Part shown: positions 53,974 through 63,584 of the stretch, piece after piece
How positions within the stretch are numbered: position 1 is the first letter of the stretch
Layout of the letters: the number at the start of each line of letters is the position of its first letter
DNA from: Bacteroidales bacterium
GTDB lineage: Bacteria > Bacteroidota > Bacteroidia > Bacteroidales > Porphyromonadaceae
Length of the DNA: 64,000 bases
Reading direction: 5' to 3'
NCBI GenBank assembly: GCA_004555765.1
Contig: SFHG01000006.1
Span: forward strand, 1 to 64,000
Translations under genes and position numbers: made by a program
Notes under the pieces: generated by a model
The model's database searches: none
What the model was told of the DNA's origin: nothing
Seen by the model: the letters and a program-made list of their open reading frames with translations, nothing else

Positions 53974-54756
53974 ATGAGTCCCAAAATCAGCCCACTGGCA
54001 TACGTCGACCCCGCGGCCAAAATAGCAGACGATGTAGAGATAGCGCCTTTCGCATACGTGGAGGGTGATGTCGAGATCGGCAAAGGATGCGTCCTCAAGC
54101 CCTATGCCTCTGTCCTCGACGGCACGCGTATGGGTGAGAGAAACGTCGTGCACCAGCACGCACTCGTCGGCGTCCGAAGCCAGAGCTTCAGGAAACAGGG
54201 GGCGCACCCCCGTCTCGAAATCGGCAACGACAATACGATCCGCGAGTACGCCGTCCTCGTCAAGTCCCTCTCCGACGATACGGCTACGACCATCGGAGAC
54301 CACAATTTCTTTATGTCGACTTCCCACGTCGGTCACAACACGGTCATCGAAGACCACGTCGTAGTTGGCATCAATGGCGTAGTCTCGGGACGTTGCCGGG
54401 TGGACAGCCACGCCGTCCTCAGCACCTCATCCATCCTTTTCCAGGGCGTACACGCGGGAGCTTACACCGTCGTGAGCGGCGGAGCGCGCGTCCGCCGAGA
54501 CATCCCGCCTTTCATCACCACGACGGCCAACCCCACCTCCTTTTACTCCGTGAACCACCCCCTGCTTGAGCGCCACGGTTTCTCCGAAAAAGACCTCCGA
54601 CACATCGCGCACGCCTACGAGATCGTCTACCGCACCAAGATGGATCTTGCGGACTACATCTCGCGCATCGAGGCAGAAGTCCCGATGGACGACTATGTCC
54701 GTCAGATACTCGATTTCCTTCGAGACACGGAAGCCCGTGGCGGCGCCATCATCTGA
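53974..54756 (+). CDS. LpxA-like acyl-ACP:UDP-GlcNAc O-acyltransferase
   Basis: 260 residues. Left-handed beta-helix hexapeptide repeats (VDPAAKIADDVEIAPFAYV and so on) followed by a helical C-terminal part (FSEKDLRHIAHAYEIVYR), as in LpxA. STSHVGHNTVI keeps both histidines of the catalytic AHIAHD segment. The GGMTAVHQF segment of E. coli LpxA reads STSSILFQG, losing one conserved histidine. It should transfer an R-3-hydroxyacyl chain to UDP-GlcNAc in lipid A synthesis, but lpxC/lpxD/fabZ are not adjacent as they are elsewhere in Bacteroidetes. A second LpxA paralogue with another acceptor is possible. It is the last gene of the efflux operon. Confidence 0.75.
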   Translation: MSPKISPLAYVDPAAKIADDVEIAPFAYVEGDVEIGKGCVLKPYASVLDGTRMGERNVVHQHALVGVRSQSFRKQGAHPRLEIGNDNTIREYAVLVKSLSDDTATTIGDHNFFMSTSHVGHNTVIEDHVVVGINGVVSGRCRVDSHAVLSTSSILFQGVHAGAYTVVSGGARVRRDIPPFITTTANPTSFYSVNHPLLERHGFSEKDLRHIAHAYEIVYRTKMDLADYISRIEAEVPMDDYVRQILDFLRDTEARGGAII

Positions 54757-54763
54757 AGTAACG

Positions 54764-54852
54764 AGGTACGTACCCGGAGACTTCCTCCGGTACGTATCTC
54801 ACGATACTCGGACCCGTACCGGAAATTTCTTCCCGGTACGGGTCTCTTTTTT
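54764..54852. repeat. Intergenic repeat family, copy 12, with a terminator hairpin
   Basis: GAGGTACGTACCCGGAG pairs with CTCCGGTACGT apart from one bulged C (54764-54795). Then GACCCGTACCGG (54811-54822) is the exact reverse complement of 54833-54844 and is followed by TCTTTTTT, a clear intrinsic terminator for the LpxA-like gene. Confidence 0.87.
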
Positions 54853-54898
54853 GGGAAAATATGGGTACGGAGATAATGGTTATTAGAGGGAGTTTTGG

Positions 54899-54906
54899 TA
54901 CCTTTG
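54899..54906 (+). promoter_or_regulatory. -7 box of the metK promoter
   Basis: TACCTTTG matches TAnnTTTG. The -33 region has only AATG about 20 bases upstream. A transcript from here would carry a leader of roughly 410 bases with the riboswitch at 54997-55055. Confidence 0.55.
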
Positions 54907-54996
54907 CCGTGCCGGAGATCCGGGTGCGGATCGATACGGCATTTTTTACAGTACGATTTCGTCACGTTTCGAGCCTTCCGGCTATTTTTACGACCG

Positions 54997-55055
54997 TGAC
55001 CGTGGAAAGATTTGTGCGGGCTTGCAACCACGATAAAAGAATGCTAAAAGGCAGA
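54997..55055 (+). promoter_or_regulatory. SAM-II-like riboswitch upstream of metK
   Basis: Stem P1 is CGTGG (55001-55005) with CCACG (55028-55032). The loop holds GATTT (55009-55013) and TTGCAA (55022-55027); after P1 come GATAAA (55032-55037) and GCTAAAAGG (55043-55051). These are in the order and spacing of the SAM-II class (GATTTaac...ttGCAA, then GATAAA...GCTAAAAAGG). A short pseudoknot helix GCTT/AGGC (55020-55023 with 55049-55052) is possible but unproved. SAM-II elements are known upstream of methionine and SAM genes, and metK is the next gene, so feedback by SAM is expected. Confidence 0.75.
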
Positions 55056-55325
55056 ACCCGAGACCATCTCCCACTGCGTGGGGGAAGCGGTACCTAATTT
55101 TCCCGTTTCGCTTGCAGGAAGGGCGAAGCTTTTTGGGTCACAGGGGACTTTTCTCATTCTCTTTTATCTCATCCGGCACTTACCCTCTTCGCGGTGTTTT
55201 TCCCCACAGGGAGAAGCAGTGGCTGTGACCCGTGCCGGTCGCCGGCAGGCGCCCTGTGTCACTCATCCGAAACGCGATACCTCAAACAAAAGACGCCGGC
55301 AAAAGACACTGCTGTTATTACAGAT
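55056..55325 (+). other. metK leader downstream of the riboswitch
   Basis: No gene is seen. The leader has a hairpin CTCCCAC/GTGGGGG (about 55068-55085), a TTCGC/GCGAA hairpin followed by GCTTTTT (about 55107-55135) that could be an attenuator, and a 9-bp long-range dyad, GGGTCACAG (55135-55143) with CTGTGACCC (55223-55231). These may form the expression platform. Confidence 0.4.
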
Positions 55326-56636
55326 ATGACAAACAAAACGATAAAAGGCGGGGACACCGTCCTCTTCACCAGCGAATCCGTAAGCGAAGGACACCCCGAC
55401 AAAGTGGCCGACCAGATCTCGGACGCGCTCCTCGACCACTTCATGGCCCAAGACCCCGACTCCAAGGTCGCCATCGAGACCCTCGTAACGACGGGGCAAG
55501 TCATCGTGGCGGGCGAAGTCACAAGCGAAGCCTACGTGGACATCCCAGACGTGGTACGCGAAGTCATCACGGACATTGGCTACACCAAGACGGAGTACGG
55601 ATTCGACGGCACCTCGAGCGGCATACTCTCCGCCATCCATGAGCAGAGCCCGGATATCCACCGCGGTGTGGTTCGCGAAGACCCCGATGCCCAAGGGGCA
55701 GGCGACCAGGGGATGATGTTCGGTTACGCCACGAACGAGAGCGACACCTATATGCCGCTCCCCATAGAGCTCTCGCACAGTCTCTTGCAGATACTCTCGG
55801 GGATGCGTAAGTTCGAGCCGGACGTGATGCCGTACCTTCGTCCCGATGCCAAGGCACAGTTCACCCTCGAGTACAACGCCGACCGTACCGCGCGCCGAGT
55901 GAATACCATCGTCGTAAGCACCCAGCACGACGACTTCGTCAAGCCCCACGACGGACTGACGCAAGAAGCGGCGGATCGTCTGATGCAGGAAAAAATTTCC
56001 GAAGACATCCGGACAATCATTTTGCCCCGACTTATCGAAAAGTATTCGCCCGAAGTGCAGGCACTTTTCGACGAAGACATTGTCTTCCACGTGAATCCGA
56101 CGGGCAAGTTCGTCCTCGGAGGTCCGGCGGGCGACACGGGACTCACGGGCCGCAAAATCATCGTCGACACCTACGGCGGCCGCGCCAGTCACGGGGGCGG
56201 TGCCTTCTCCGGCAAAGACCCCAGCAAGGTCGACCGCTCGGCTGCTTACGCCGCGCGCTACCTCGCCAAAAACCTCGTCGCTGCAGGTGTCGCCGACGAG
56301 ATGCTCATCCAAGTGGCTTACGCCATAGGCGTCGCCGAACCGGTCTCCATCTTCGTCAACACCCACGGCAGAGCAGGTGTCTCGCTTTCCGATGCCGAGA
56401 TAGCGGCGCGCATTCCCCTCCTCTTCGACCTCCGTCCGCACCGCATCATCACCGGTCTCGGTCTGGCAAGCCCCATCTACCGGGAGACCGCAGCTTACGG
56501 ACACATGGGACGCACTCCTAGAGTAGAGACGAAGCTCTTCCAAGACCGCTACATCGGCAGCAAAGAGGTGGAAGTACAGCTCTTCCCGTGGGAAAAACTC
56601 GACCTCGTGGATAAGGCAAAAGCGCTCTTCTTCTAA
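55326..56636 (+). CDS. metK: S-adenosylmethionine synthetase
   Basis: 436 residues, somewhat longer than the E. coli enzyme, with the Bacteroidetes insertions. Motifs: [20 protein letters not shown] at the N-terminus (ATP/methionine), [15 protein letters not shown], and [22 protein letters not shown] (P-loop-like). It makes SAM from methionine and ATP. The frame is open 44 codons upstream, but the ATG at 55326 gives the family start, and the upstream part is the leader. Regulated, most likely, by the SAM-II-like element. Confidence 0.96.
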   Translation: MTNKTIKGGDTVLFTSESVSEGHPDKVADQISDALLDHFMAQDPDSKVAIETLVTTGQVIVAGEVTSEAYVDIPDVVREVITDIGYTKTEYGFDGTSSGILSAIHEQSPDIHRGVVREDPDAQGAGDQGMMFGYATNESDTYMPLPIELSHSLLQILSGMRKFEPDVMPYLRPDAKAQFTLEYNADRTARRVNTIVVSTQHDDFVKPHDGLTQEAADRLMQEKISEDIRTIILPRLIEKYSPEVQALFDEDIVFHVNPTGKFVLGGPAGDTGLTGRKIIVDTYGGRASHGGGAFSGKDPSKVDRSAAYAARYLAKNLVAAGVADEMLIQVAYAIGVAEPVSIFVNTHGRAGVSLSDAEIAARIPLLFDLRPHRIITGLGLASPIYRETAAYGHMGRTPRVETKLFQDRYIGSKEVEVQLFPWEKLDLVDKAKALFF

Positions 56637-56641
56637 TAAGA

Positions 56642-56673
56642 CTTGCAAAGCGGGCAAAGTTTTGGTATCTTTG
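56642..56673 (+). promoter_or_regulatory. Promoter of the rimP-nusA-infB operon
   Basis: CTTG (56642-56645), exactly 20 bases, then TATCTTTG (56666-56673). It begins six bases after the metK stop codon and lies 89 bases before rimP. Confidence 0.75.
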
Positions 56674-56761
56674 CCACAGAGCTCATAGTGAATGAGAGCA
56701 TCCCCAGGGAGGGGGTGTCTCTCATTTTTATATACATTACCCGGACAAACAAAAAGGTGCA

Positions 56762-57235
56762 ATGGACATAACCCCGGACATCAAGAAGGCGACAGAAGAA
56801 GCACTCGACTCAAAAGAGGGATTTTTCCTCGTCTCCGCCGAAACAAAAAGCGGGGGCGAGATACTCGTCGAAGTCGATAACGACCTCCGACCCATCTCAC
56901 TCGAGGAGATCATCACCCTTACCCGCGAAATCAAAGACGCGGTGGGCGAAGAGCGCCTCGGCGACTACGACCTCACCGTCTCCAGCGCCGGACTCACCGC
57001 TCCGCTCCGTCTGCCGAGACAGTACCGCAAGTTTTTGGGCAAAGAGCTCTCCGTCCTCCAAAAGAACGGCATCAAAGAGACCGGTCTCCTCAAGAGCACC
57101 GACGACGAAGGTATCACCCTCGAAGTAAAGAGGAAAGTCAAGGTCGAAGGCAAAAAGCGGAAAGTGGAAGAGGCTGTCCGGCTCCTCATCCCCTACACGG
57201 AGATAAAAACCGCCGTCTACGACCTCAAAGTCTGA
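56762..57235 (+). CDS. rimP: Ribosome maturation factor
   Basis: 157 residues with the two RimP domains: ILVEVDNDLRPISLEEIITLTREI and YDLTVSSAGLTAPLRLPRQYRK, followed by the SH3-like C-terminal barrel. It assists 30S subunit maturation. The order rimP-nusA-infB is the classic operon and supports the call despite the family's weak conservation. Confidence 0.92.
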   Translation: MDITPDIKKATEEALDSKEGFFLVSAETKSGGEILVEVDNDLRPISLEEIITLTREIKDAVGEERLGDYDLTVSSAGLTAPLRLPRQYRKFLGKELSVLQKNGIKETGLLKSTDDEGITLEVKRKVKVEGKKRKVEEAVRLLIPYTEIKTAVYDLKV

Positions 57236-57283
57236 AGCCCCCAAAGGGTTCCTCGGGCGGGGTCGGGTGCGAAACGCTATTTT

Positions 57284-57372
57284 TGCACGTACCGAAATCG
57301 GATCGAGACACAGAGCAAAAAAAGAAAAAGACCCGTACCGAAAAAGATTCGAGACACGTACCCCCGGATTTT
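57284..57372. repeat. Intergenic repeat family, copy 13 (inside the rimP-nusA gap)
   Basis: GCACGTACCGAAATCGG, TCGAGACACAGAGC, AAAAAGACCCGTACCGAAAAAG and TTCGAGACACGTACCCCCGG. All four are in the reverse (GAGACACAGACC-type) orientation. A TATTTTTG at 57278-57285 just upstream fits a -7 box and could give internal transcription of nusA-infB. Confidence 0.7.
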
Positions 57373-57425
57373 CGGCAAGGAGAGCAAGCAAGCGAAATAA
57401 GAGATTTACACCATACATTTCACCT

Positions 57426-58814
57426 ATGAACAGGAAAGAGAGAACAAGCCTGATGGATGCCCTCAAAGAATATATGGGGCAAAAAAACATCGATGAGGAC
57501 ACCCTGATCAAAGTGCTCGAGGAGTCCCTCCGCAACGCCATCGCAAAGATGTTCGGCACGGACAGCAACTTTGACGTCATCGTCAATCCCGACCACGGGG
57601 ACGTGGAGATATGGAGAAACCGAACCATCGTACCCGATGGCGAAGTGGAAAATGTGATGACCCAAGTCTCTCTCTCCGAAGCGCACGCCAATGGTGGCGA
57701 AGACTTGGAAGTGGACGAAGAATTCACGGACAAAGTCGAGTTCGAGTCCTTCGGTCGCCGCGCCATCCAGAACCTCCGTCAGTCCCTCGTCTCCAAAGTC
57801 CTCGAGCTCGAAAAGGACTCCCTCTACGCCGAGTACTCCAAGCGCGTGGGCGAAATCATCCTTGCGGATGTGTATCAGGTGTGGAAGCGTGAAGTCCTCC
57901 TTATGGACGCCGAAGGCAACGAACTTATCCTCCCGCGCACAAACGTCATCCCGCGTGACCGTTTCAAGAAAGGCGACCAAGTCAACGCCATCATCGACCA
58001 CGTGGAGTACAATAACAATAACCCCAAGATCATCCTCAGTCGCACCTCGGACGAATTTCTCAAGCAGCTCTTTGCCCGCGAAGTGCCGGAGATACAGGAC
58101 GGTCTTGTGACGATTAAGGCCGTGGCTCGCATTCCGGGCGAACGCGCCAAAGTGGCCGTGGAGACCTACGACGACCGCATCGACCCCGTCGGCGCCGTCG
58201 TCGGTGTCAGAGGCTCCCGCATCCAAGGTGTCGTCACAGAGCTGCGTAACGAGAGCATCGACATCCTTCAGTGGACGAGCAACCCCGTCCTGCTCATCCA
58301 GAGAGCCCTCAGCCCCGCCAAAGACCTCGAAGTAAAAATCGATGAGGAGACAAAGCGTGCCGATGTCTATCTCCCGAGAGAGGAAATCAAGAAGGCCATC
58401 GGTAAAATGGGCTACAACATCAAGCTCGCCATGCTCCTCACCGGCTACGAAATCGACATCTACCGCGAGGAGACGCAGGACCTCGAAGAGGAAGACCTCT
58501 TCCTCACCGAGTTCGACGACGAGATCGAGAAGTGGGTCATCGACATCCTGCTCGGCATCGGTTGCGACACCGCCAAGAGCGTCCTCCGTCGCTCCAAAGA
58601 AGATCTCCTCAGAGCCACAGACTTGGAAGAGAGCACCATCGATCATGTGATCCAGGTGCTTATGGCCGAATTTGAGGACGACGAACTGCCCGCCGACCGC
58701 TACCCGAACCTTCCTCCGCGCGATCCGCGATACTACCCTGCCACGACAGAAGGTGCGGCAGACGAAGACCACGGAGACGAAGAAGAGACGGAGACTGCTC
58801 CCGAAGAGGCCTAA
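57426..58814 (+). CDS. nusA: Transcription termination/antitermination factor
   Basis: 462 residues. NusA N-terminal domain (TLIKVLEESLRNAIAKMFG), an S1 domain around KRVGEIILADVYQVW, then KH domains with RIPGERAKVAVETYDDRIDPVGAVVGVRGSRIQGVVTEL (given here only as landmarks RIPGERAKVAVET and GVRGSRIQGV). An acidic C-terminal tail replaces the AR repeats of E. coli NusA. The ATG at 57426 is chosen because upstream codons read the repeat element. It binds RNA polymerase and controls pausing. Confidence 0.95.
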   Translation: MNRKERTSLMDALKEYMGQKNIDEDTLIKVLEESLRNAIAKMFGTDSNFDVIVNPDHGDVEIWRNRTIVPDGEVENVMTQVSLSEAHANGGEDLEVDEEFTDKVEFESFGRRAIQNLRQSLVSKVLELEKDSLYAEYSKRVGEIILADVYQVWKREVLLMDAEGNELILPRTNVIPRDRFKKGDQVNAIIDHVEYNNNNPKIILSRTSDEFLKQLFAREVPEIQDGLVTIKAVARIPGERAKVAVETYDDRIDPVGAVVGVRGSRIQGVVTELRNESIDILQWTSNPVLLIQRALSPAKDLEVKIDEETKRADVYLPREEIKKAIGKMGYNIKLAMLLTGYEIDIYREETQDLEEEDLFLTEFDDEIEKWVIDILLGIGCDTAKSVLRRSKEDLLRATDLEESTIDHVIQVLMAEFEDDELPADRYPNLPPRDPRYYPATTEGAADEDHGDEEETETAPEEA

Positions 58815-58877
58815 GACGCCCCTTCCGACTAAGCGAGAAAATTTAGCAAGAGCCTAAACGAGGAAAAAAGAAGACGT

Positions 58878-61800
58878 ATGCCATCTGTAAGACTGAATAA
58901 ATTAGCGAAAGAACTCCAACTCGGGGTGCAAAGCGTGATCGACTTCCTATCCAAAAAGAAGCCGACCGAAAGCTACAATCCCAATAGCAAACTGACTACC
59001 GACGAACTGGATATGGTGGTCAGAGATCTCGGCAACACGCTCTCTGAGACCGACAAGAAAGCTCTTGTGGAAAAGTTTACCTCCAAGCCGGAAGCCCCCA
59101 AACCCGCTCCCGAACCCAAAGCGGCACCGGCACCCAAAGCCACTGAAGCCCATAAGGACGGAGCTTCACTCTCCGGCGGAGGCAGAAGCCACGGACCCAA
59201 AGTCGTCGGCAAAGTGAACCTGGACAAAAAAGGTAACGTCATCCCGCCCTCCAAGCCCGAAGCACCGAAGATAGAGGAGCCCGTCAGAGCAGAAAAAGAG
59301 GTACAGACCGGGGAGAAAAAACCGGTCAGACCGGAAGAGAAAAAAGAACCCGTACCGGAAGAGAAAAAGGTACAGGCCGAAACCCGCCCCGCTCCCGCAT
59401 CCGCACCCAAGACCGAAACGGTAAAGCCGGAAGCCCCAAAAGCAGAAGAGCCTAAGGCGAAGATCGAGACACCTGCCCCGCCCCATGTCGAAGAGGCTCC
59501 CGCCCCAACCCCTAAAGCGGCATCGGAAAAGGCACCATCTTCCGCAAAAGAAAAGCCCGAAGTCAAAGCCGAACCTGTACAGCCCGTCCGGAAAGAGCCC
59601 GCCAAGAAGGAAGAAGCTCCGAAATCTGAGACTCAGCCGGCCTCGTCCAAAGATGAAATCTTCCGCATCGGTTCCGTCGAACCCATCGGCGTCAAAGTCA
59701 TCGGACACGTCGACCTCTCCAAGATGGAAATCGGCAGAGGCAGTCGTCGCAAAGAGAAACGCAAACGCACCGTCGTCAAGGGTTCCGAGAAAATCGACAT
59801 CGAGAAGCAGGCTCGCGAAGAGAGCGCAGGCGGTAGCGGAGGCAAAAAAGGCGGTAACGGGCAAAAAAGCCAGAATAAAGACGGCAACCGCAAGCAGAAT
59901 AACCAAGCCTCCAAGGAGGCTGTGGGACGTAAAGCCAAAGCTCAGAAGAAGAAGCAACAGCAGCAGCGCGAACAGCCTCACGAGATCACTCAGGAAGAAA
60001 TCCAGAAGCAGATCAAGGAGACGATGGCCGCCATCCAAGGTCGCAGAAGCGGCTCCGGCAACTCCGCCAAGTACCGCAGGGACAAGCGAGAGGAGAGACG
60101 GAGAGGCGAAGAACTCCAACACCAGGCCGAGATGGAAGCCGGCAAGCAGCTTCAGCTCACCGAGTTCGTCACCCCTAACGACCTCGCCCAGATGATGGAC
60201 GTCCCCGTCAATAACATCATCGCCCTCGTCTTCAACCTCGGAATGATGGTCTCCATCAACCAGCGTCTGGACAAAGACACCATAGAGCTCATCGCGAGCG
60301 AATACGGCTATGAGGCAAACTTTGTCGACCTCCAAGTGGCAGATGCCATCGAAGTAGAGGAGGACAATGAAGAGGATCTCGAACCCCGCGCACCCATCGT
60401 GACCGTCATGGGACACGTCGACCACGGTAAGACGTCACTTCTGGATGCCATCCGAGACACAGACGTCATAGCACACGAAGCGGGCGGCATCACCCAGCAC
60501 GTCGGCGCCTATCGCGTCACCCTCGACGATGACCGATCCATCACTTTCCTCGACACGCCGGGTCACGAAGCTTTCACCGCCATGCGTGCCCGCGGCGCCC
60601 AAGTCACCGATGTCGTCATCATCGTCGTGGCCGCCGACGACGGCGTGATGCCCCAGACCAAGGAGGCCATCAGTCACGCATCGCTCGCAGGCGTCCCCAT
60701 CGTATTTGCGATCAATAAGATTGACAAGCCGGGTGCCAACCCCGACAAGATCAAAGAGGAACTCGCCAATATGAATTACCTCGTCGAGGACTGGGGCGGC
60801 AAATATCAGAGTCAGGAGATCTCCGCGAAAAAAGGTATCGGCATCAAAGAGCTTTTGGAGAAAGTACTTCTCGAAGCCGAAGTCTTGGAGCTCAAAGCCA
60901 ATCCCCACAAGCGCGCCATCGGCTCCGTGCTCGAGAGTACCATGGAGCAAGGACGGGGCTACACGACGAAAGTCCTCGTACAGGACGGCACCCTGCATGT
61001 GGGTGACTACATCGTCGCCGGCTCGAATTACGGTCGCGTCAAAGCACTCTTCGACGACAGGGGCAAGAATGTCCAAAGCGTAGGACCTTCCGAGCCCGTC
61101 AAGGTTCTCGGTCTGAACGGTGCCACAGCTGCGGGCGAGACGCTCAACGTCATGGAGACGGAGTCCGAAGTACGCGACATCGCCTCCAAGCGCGAACAGC
61201 TGCAGCGGGAGCAGAGGGAACGCACCCAGAGGATGCCCTCCCTTATGGACCTCGGTCGCCGCATCGCCGAAGGCAAGGCTCAAGAGCTCAATATCATCGT
61301 CAAAGGGGATATGGACGGCTCCGTGGAAGCTCTCTCGGACTCCATCGAAAAACTCTCCACCGACGAGATACACGTCCACGTCATCTACAAAGGTGTCGGT
61401 CAGATCACCGAGAGCGACGTCTCCCTCGCATCCGCATCCGGTGCCGTCATCATCGGCTTCCAGGTGCGTCCCGCACAGGGAGCGAAGCGCATCGCCGAAG
61501 ACAGTGGCGTGGAGATCCGCACCTACTCCGTCATCTACGATGCACTCGATGACGTGAAGACGGCTATGGAAGGGATGCTCTCGCCCGAGACCAAGGAACG
61601 TGTCACCTCGAACCTTGAAGTACGCGAGATTTTTAAGATATCCAAAGTGGGTACCATCGCCGGCTGTTTCGTCACGGACGGCAAGATCTCCCGCTCGGAC
61701 AAGATCCGCGTCATCCGCAACGGTGTCGTGGTACACACCGGAGAGCTTGCCTCCCTCAAACGCTTCAAGGACGATGCCAAAGAAGTGGCATCCGGTCTCG

Positions 61801-61895
61801 AGTGCGGTATCTCCATCGTCAACTACAACGACATCCAAGCAGGCGACGAAATCGAAGCTTACCAAGAGTACGAAGTCAAGCGTACCCTCGAGTAA
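58878..61895 (+). CDS. infB: Translation initiation factor IF-2
   Basis: 1005 residues. An N-terminal IF2_N module ([20 protein letters not shown]) is followed by a very long Pro/Ala/Lys/Glu-rich linker (about 70-370), a second IF2_N module ([18 protein letters not shown]), and the GTPase with G1 [13 protein letters not shown]3 DTPGHEAFT and G4 NKID. Domains II-IV end with the fMet-tRNA binding C2 domain. It places initiator tRNA on the 30S subunit. It lies 63 bases after nusA. Confidence 0.97.
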   Translation: MPSVRLNKLAKELQLGVQSVIDFLSKKKPTESYNPNSKLTTDELDMVVRDLGNTLSETDKKALVEKFTSKPEAPKPAPEPKAAPAPKATEAHKDGASLSGGGRSHGPKVVGKVNLDKKGNVIPPSKPEAPKIEEPVRAEKEVQTGEKKPVRPEEKKEPVPEEKKVQAETRPAPASAPKTETVKPEAPKAEEPKAKIETPAPPHVEEAPAPTPKAASEKAPSSAKEKPEVKAEPVQPVRKEPAKKEEAPKSETQPASSKDEIFRIGSVEPIGVKVIGHVDLSKMEIGRGSRRKEKRKRTVVKGSEKIDIEKQAREESAGGSGGKKGGNGQKSQNKDGNRKQNNQASKEAVGRKAKAQKKKQQQQREQPHEITQEEIQKQIKETMAAIQGRRSGSGNSAKYRRDKREERRRGEELQHQAEMEAGKQLQLTEFVTPNDLAQMMDVPVNNIIALVFNLGMMVSINQRLDKDTIELIASEYGYEANFVDLQVADAIEVEEDNEEDLEPRAPIVTVMGHVDHGKTSLLDAIRDTDVIAHEAGGITQHVGAYRVTLDDDRSITFLDTPGHEAFTAMRARGAQVTDVVIIVVAADDGVMPQTKEAISHASLAGVPIVFAINKIDKPGANPDKIKEELANMNYLVEDWGGKYQSQEISAKKGIGIKELLEKVLLEAEVLELKANPHKRAIGSVLESTMEQGRGYTTKVLVQDGTLHVGDYIVAGSNYGRVKALFDDRGKNVQSVGPSEPVKVLGLNGATAAGETLNVMETESEVRDIASKREQLQREQRERTQRMPSLMDLGRRIAEGKAQELNIIVKGDMDGSVEALSDSIEKLSTDEIHVHVIYKGVGQITESDVSLASASGAVIIGFQVRPAQGAKRIAEDSGVEIRTYSVIYDALDDVKTAMEGMLSPETKERVTSNLEVREIFKISKVGTIAGCFVTDGKISRSDKIRVIRNGVVVHTGELASLKRFKDDAKEVASGLECGISIVNYNDIQAGDEIEAYQEYEVKRTLE

Positions 61896-61907
61896 CCGCG
61901 CCTTTTT

Positions 61908-61990
61908 GGTACAGACCAAGCCTCTCACGAGACACAGACCTCGGAGAGAAAGCAGTACGGGCCGGGAGGATATTCTCGGTCCGTACCTTT
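61908..61990. repeat. Intergenic repeat family, copy 14
   Basis: TTTGGTACAGACCAAGCCTC, ACGAGACACAGACCTCGGAG, GCAGTACGGGCCGGG and TTCTCGGTCCGTACCTTTTG. GGTACAGACC at one end and GGTCCGTACC at the other are near-complements, so the whole may fold as one long hairpin downstream of infB. Confidence 0.75.
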
Positions 61991-62093
61991 TGAGAGGACG
62001 AACTTTTGGCCCCATCCGATTGTTTCACGAAAGGACAGGGTGGCACGAGACGTCCCCCTGCGAATTAAACAAACGTAAGTTGCGATTTATCCG

Positions 62094-63542
62094 ATGAACG
62101 AACAGCCTTCCTTCGATGAGGTCTTGGACGACCTCACCACACAGGAATACAAATACGGTTTTACCACAGACATCGAGACCGAGTACCTCCCCAAAGGTCT
62201 CTCCGAAGAGACCGTCCGCGAAATCTCGCGCCTCAAAGAAGAGCCGGAGTGGCTCCTCGAGTTTCGGCTCGAGGCCTATCGGGGGTGGCAAAAGATGAAA
62301 ATGCCCGAGTGGGCACACCTTAATATACCCACGATCGACTTCCAGGACATCATCTACTTCGCCCGCCCCAAGAGCCAAAAGAGCGAAGACGAGGAGATGG
62401 ATCCGGAGCTTGAGCGGACGTTTGAGAAACTCGGCATCCCCATCAATGAACGCAAAGCCCTCGCCGGCTACGCCGTCGACGCGGTGATGGACTCCGTCTC
62501 CGTCAGGACGACATTTCGCGAGACGCTGGCGGAGAAAGGGATCATCTTCTGCTCCTTTTCCGAAGCCGTCAAGAACCACCCCGATCTTGTCCGCAAGTAC
62601 CTCGGCAGCGTGGTGCCGCCGCGGGACAATTTTTTTGCGGCGCTGAACTCCGCGGTCTTCTCGGACGGCTCCTTCGTCTACATCCCCAAAGGCGTCCGTG
62701 CGCCGATGGAGCTCTCGACCTATTTCCGCATCAATGCGATGAATACGGGACAGTTCGAGCGTACCCTCATCATAGCGGACAAGGGTGCCTACGTCTCCTA
62801 CCTCGAGGGTTGCACCGCCCCGATGCGCGACGAAAATCAGCTCCACGCAGCCATCGTCGAGATCATAGCAGAGGAGGACGGCGAAGTCAAGTACTCCACC
62901 GTCCAAAACTGGTACCCGGGCGACAAAGACGGCAAGGGCGGCGTTTATAACTTCGTCACAAAGAGAGGTCACTGCAAAGGCGACCGCTCCAAAATCTCTT
63001 GGACGCAAGTGGAGACCGGCTCGGCCATTACGTGGAAGTACCCGAGCTGCATCCTCAGAGGCAACGGCAGCGTGGGCGAATTTTATTCCGTGGCCGTCAC
63101 CAACAACTACCAGCAGGCAGACACCGGCACGAAGATGATCCACCTCGGCAAAAACACCAGAAGCCGCATCGTCTCCAAAGGCATAAGCGCCGGACACAGC
63201 GAAAACTCCTACCGCGGTCTCGTCCGCATGGCTCCCGGCGCAGAGGGCGCACGGAACCACTCCCAGTGCGACTCCCTCCTTGTCGGCGACAAGTGCGGGG
63301 CGCACACGTTCCCCTACTCCGATGTCCAAAACGACACCGCCATCATCGAGCACGAAGCCACCACCTCAAAGATCAGCGAAGACCAGCTCTTCTACTGCAT
63401 GCAGAGAGGCATACCTCCCGAGGATGCCGTAGGGCTCATCATCAACGGCTATGCCAAAGAGGTGATGAACCATCTGCCTATGGAGTTTGCCGTCGAAGCC
63501 CAGAAACTCCTCTCCATCTCCCTCGAAGGCTCCGTCGGCTGA
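62094..63542 (+). CDS. sufB: Fe-S cluster assembly scaffold subunit SufB
   Basis: 482 residues. Typical SufB blocks: [55 protein letters not shown] and [19 protein letters not shown]. It forms the SufBCD scaffold that builds Fe-S clusters in the cytoplasm with the SufC ATPase encoded 42 bases downstream. The gap before it holds repeat copy 14, and no consensus promoter or IscR-type site was recognised. Confidence 0.96.
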   Translation: MNEQPSFDEVLDDLTTQEYKYGFTTDIETEYLPKGLSEETVREISRLKEEPEWLLEFRLEAYRGWQKMKMPEWAHLNIPTIDFQDIIYFARPKSQKSEDEEMDPELERTFEKLGIPINERKALAGYAVDAVMDSVSVRTTFRETLAEKGIIFCSFSEAVKNHPDLVRKYLGSVVPPRDNFFAALNSAVFSDGSFVYIPKGVRAPMELSTYFRINAMNTGQFERTLIIADKGAYVSYLEGCTAPMRDENQLHAAIVEIIAEEDGEVKYSTVQNWYPGDKDGKGGVYNFVTKRGHCKGDRSKISWTQVETGSAITWKYPSCILRGNGSVGEFYSVAVTNNYQQADTGTKMIHLGKNTRSRIVSKGISAGHSENSYRGLVRMAPGAEGARNHSQCDSLLVGDKCGAHTFPYSDVQNDTAIIEHEATTSKISEDQLFYCMQRGIPPEDAVGLIINGYAKEVMNHLPMEFAVEAQKLLSISLEGSVG

Positions 63543-63584
63543 GCGCCCTTTTCCCCACCTATCTCATTCCAGTCTATAAGTCTA

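Noticed and set aside
54887..56762. Minus-strand open frame opposite metK
   Set aside because: The translated sequence has no domain, and metK on the plus strand is unambiguous.
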